From NCBI GenBank assembly GCA_964561525.1, contig CAZLPY010000057.1, forward strand, positions 1-6,306: 6,306 nt of DNA, read 5' to 3'. The notes under the pieces were generated by a model. It saw only the letters and a program-made list of their open reading frames with translations, did no database searches and had not been told where the DNA came from. A program made the translations under genes and the position numbers. This stretch comes from CAZLPY01 sp964561525 (lineage in GTDB: Bacteria; Patescibacteriota; UBA1384; CAJBMM01). Every line of letters starts with the position of its first letter. Positions within the stretch are counted from its first letter, which is position 1. Shown here one piece after another: positions 6,186-6,306 of this stretch.

Positions 6186-6223
6186 ACTCACTCTGTTCGT
6201 TAGTTGCTCGTTTCACTCGCAAC
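6183..6223 (-). repeat. Cassette unit U4
   Basis: A 41-base unit. The hairpin at 6203-6223 has GTTGC/GCAAC arms, GA/GA mismatches and a short inner part GTGAAAC (GT/AC pairs around GAA). The start block TAACGAACAGAGTGAGTATG has a weaker Shine-Dalgarno, with AGAG in place of GGAG. Confidence 0.88.
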
Positions 6224-6226
6224 CAT
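6200..6226 (-). other. Mini-ORF MVASETSN in unit U4
   Basis: Starts at the ATG of U5, with GGGAG too close for efficient initiation, and stops at TAA at the beginning of the U4 start block. Eight codons. Listed because it repeats the pattern of a short frame ending at the next start block. Confidence 0.2.
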
Positions 6227-6258
6227 ACTCCCTACAGTCGTTGATTATTCGTTGCTCT
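6224..6258 (-). repeat. Cassette unit U5, degenerate
   Basis: A 35-base remnant. Only AGAGCAAC of the hairpin remains (6251-6258), followed by an unrelated AT-richer stretch and GGGAGTATG (6224-6232), where the Shine-Dalgarno is only two bases from ATG. It looks like a partial or rearranged copy. Confidence 0.65.
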
Positions 6259-6261
6259 CAT
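6232..6261 (-). other. Mini-ORF MRATNNQRL in unit U5
   Basis: Starts at the last ATG of U6 and ends in TAG just before the GGGAG of U5. Nine codons, with only a weak Shine-Dalgarno (ATGAG). Listed for completeness of the mini-ORF chain. Confidence 0.18.
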
Positions 6262-6306
6262 ACTCATCATCACTGTACTCTGTAGTTGCTCGCGCGAGCT
6301 CGCAAC
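6259..6306 (-). repeat. Cassette unit U6, at the window edge
   Basis: Bases 6265-6306 match unit U3 at 38 of 42 positions, including an identical 22-base hairpin at 6285-6306. The four differences fall together at 6275-6279 and destroy the GGAG. Six extra bases (AGTATG on the minus strand) follow its ATGATG. The window ends exactly at the outer end of the hairpin. Confidence 0.85.

Larger units (their letters stand above)
6041..6306 (-). repeat. Tandem array of start-site cassettes upstream of prfA
   Basis: At least six head-to-tail units of 50, 50, 42, 41, 35 and 48 bases, all pointing towards prfA and running to the window edge, so the array may continue. Read on the minus strand, a complete unit is a hairpin with arms GTTGC and GCAAC and a loop part of variable length, then a 20-base block close to TAATGAACGGAGTGAGTATG. 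The block holds a Shine-Dalgarno (GGAG), a five-base spacer and ATG; the next unit begins directly after this ATG. The unit nearest prfA donates the prfA ribosome binding site and start codon. There are no unique spacers, so it is not a CRISPR array. No named repeat family is recognised. A hairpin next to TAG or GTAG in some units recalls REP-type elements, but this is only a resemblance. Confidence 0.9.

Noticed and set aside
6062..6244. Plus-strand ORF of 60 codons
   Set aside because: It runs antisense through the repeat array, has no convincing ribosome binding site, and is explained by repeat composition.
6041..6306. CRISPR array
   Set aside because: Units are contiguous with variable length and no unique spacers, and each contains an ATG with a Shine-Dalgarno. 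No cas gene is near.

Overview
The window looks like a piece of a small-genome bacterium of the candidate phyla radiation, most likely a Saccharibacteria (TM7) relative. This rests on gene content and style: compact overlapping genes, a short membrane protein with an RN-x3-H motif next to gatB, a shortened MscS-like protein, a PrmC with NLPY in place of NPPY, and the standard code with UGA used as a stop. It is an inference without any database search. No rRNA, tRNA, insertion sequence, phage gene or CRISPR array was seen.

Layout. Positions 1-4053 carry five plus-strand genes packed head to tail: a membrane-anchored HEPN-like protein (39-518), gatB (518-1978, overlapping its neighbour as TAATG), a short MscS-like membrane protein (2001-2588), a 93-residue single-pass membrane protein (2578-2859, overlapping by 11 bases) and an HtrA/DegP-type protease with one PDZ domain (2884-4053). 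On the minus strand, prfA (release factor 1, 4967-6043) is followed 31 bases later by prmC (4063-4935), the methyltransferase that modifies the GGQ glutamine of release factors. The htrA and prmC 3' ends converge with 9 bases between them and no visible terminator.

The most unusual part is 6041-6306. It is a tandem array of at least six related units of about 35-50 bases, all oriented towards prfA. A typical unit has a hairpin with GTTGC/GCAAC arms followed by a conserved 20-base block (TAATGAACGGAGTGAGTATG in the copy nearest prfA) that holds a GGAG ribosome binding site and a start codon. The last ATG of the array is the prfA start. A related unit lies at 1-41, in the opposite orientation, and supplies the ribosome binding site and ATG of the HEPN-like gene. 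So the repeat behaves like a 'translation start cassette': hairpin + Shine-Dalgarno + ATG placed exactly at gene starts. The upstream copies give a chain of mini-ORFs ahead of prfA, the last of which is joined to an in-frame prfA ATG as TAATG.

How the genes work together: GatB (with GatA/GatC, not in the window) makes Gln-tRNA or Asn-tRNA by transamidation, and RF1 and PrmC handle termination, so the flanks are translation genes. The middle three genes are envelope genes (channel-like protein, small membrane protein, envelope protease). A perfect extended -10 (TGCTACAAT) seven bases upstream of the MscS-like ATG suggests that this envelope group has its own promoter and a leaderless mRNA.
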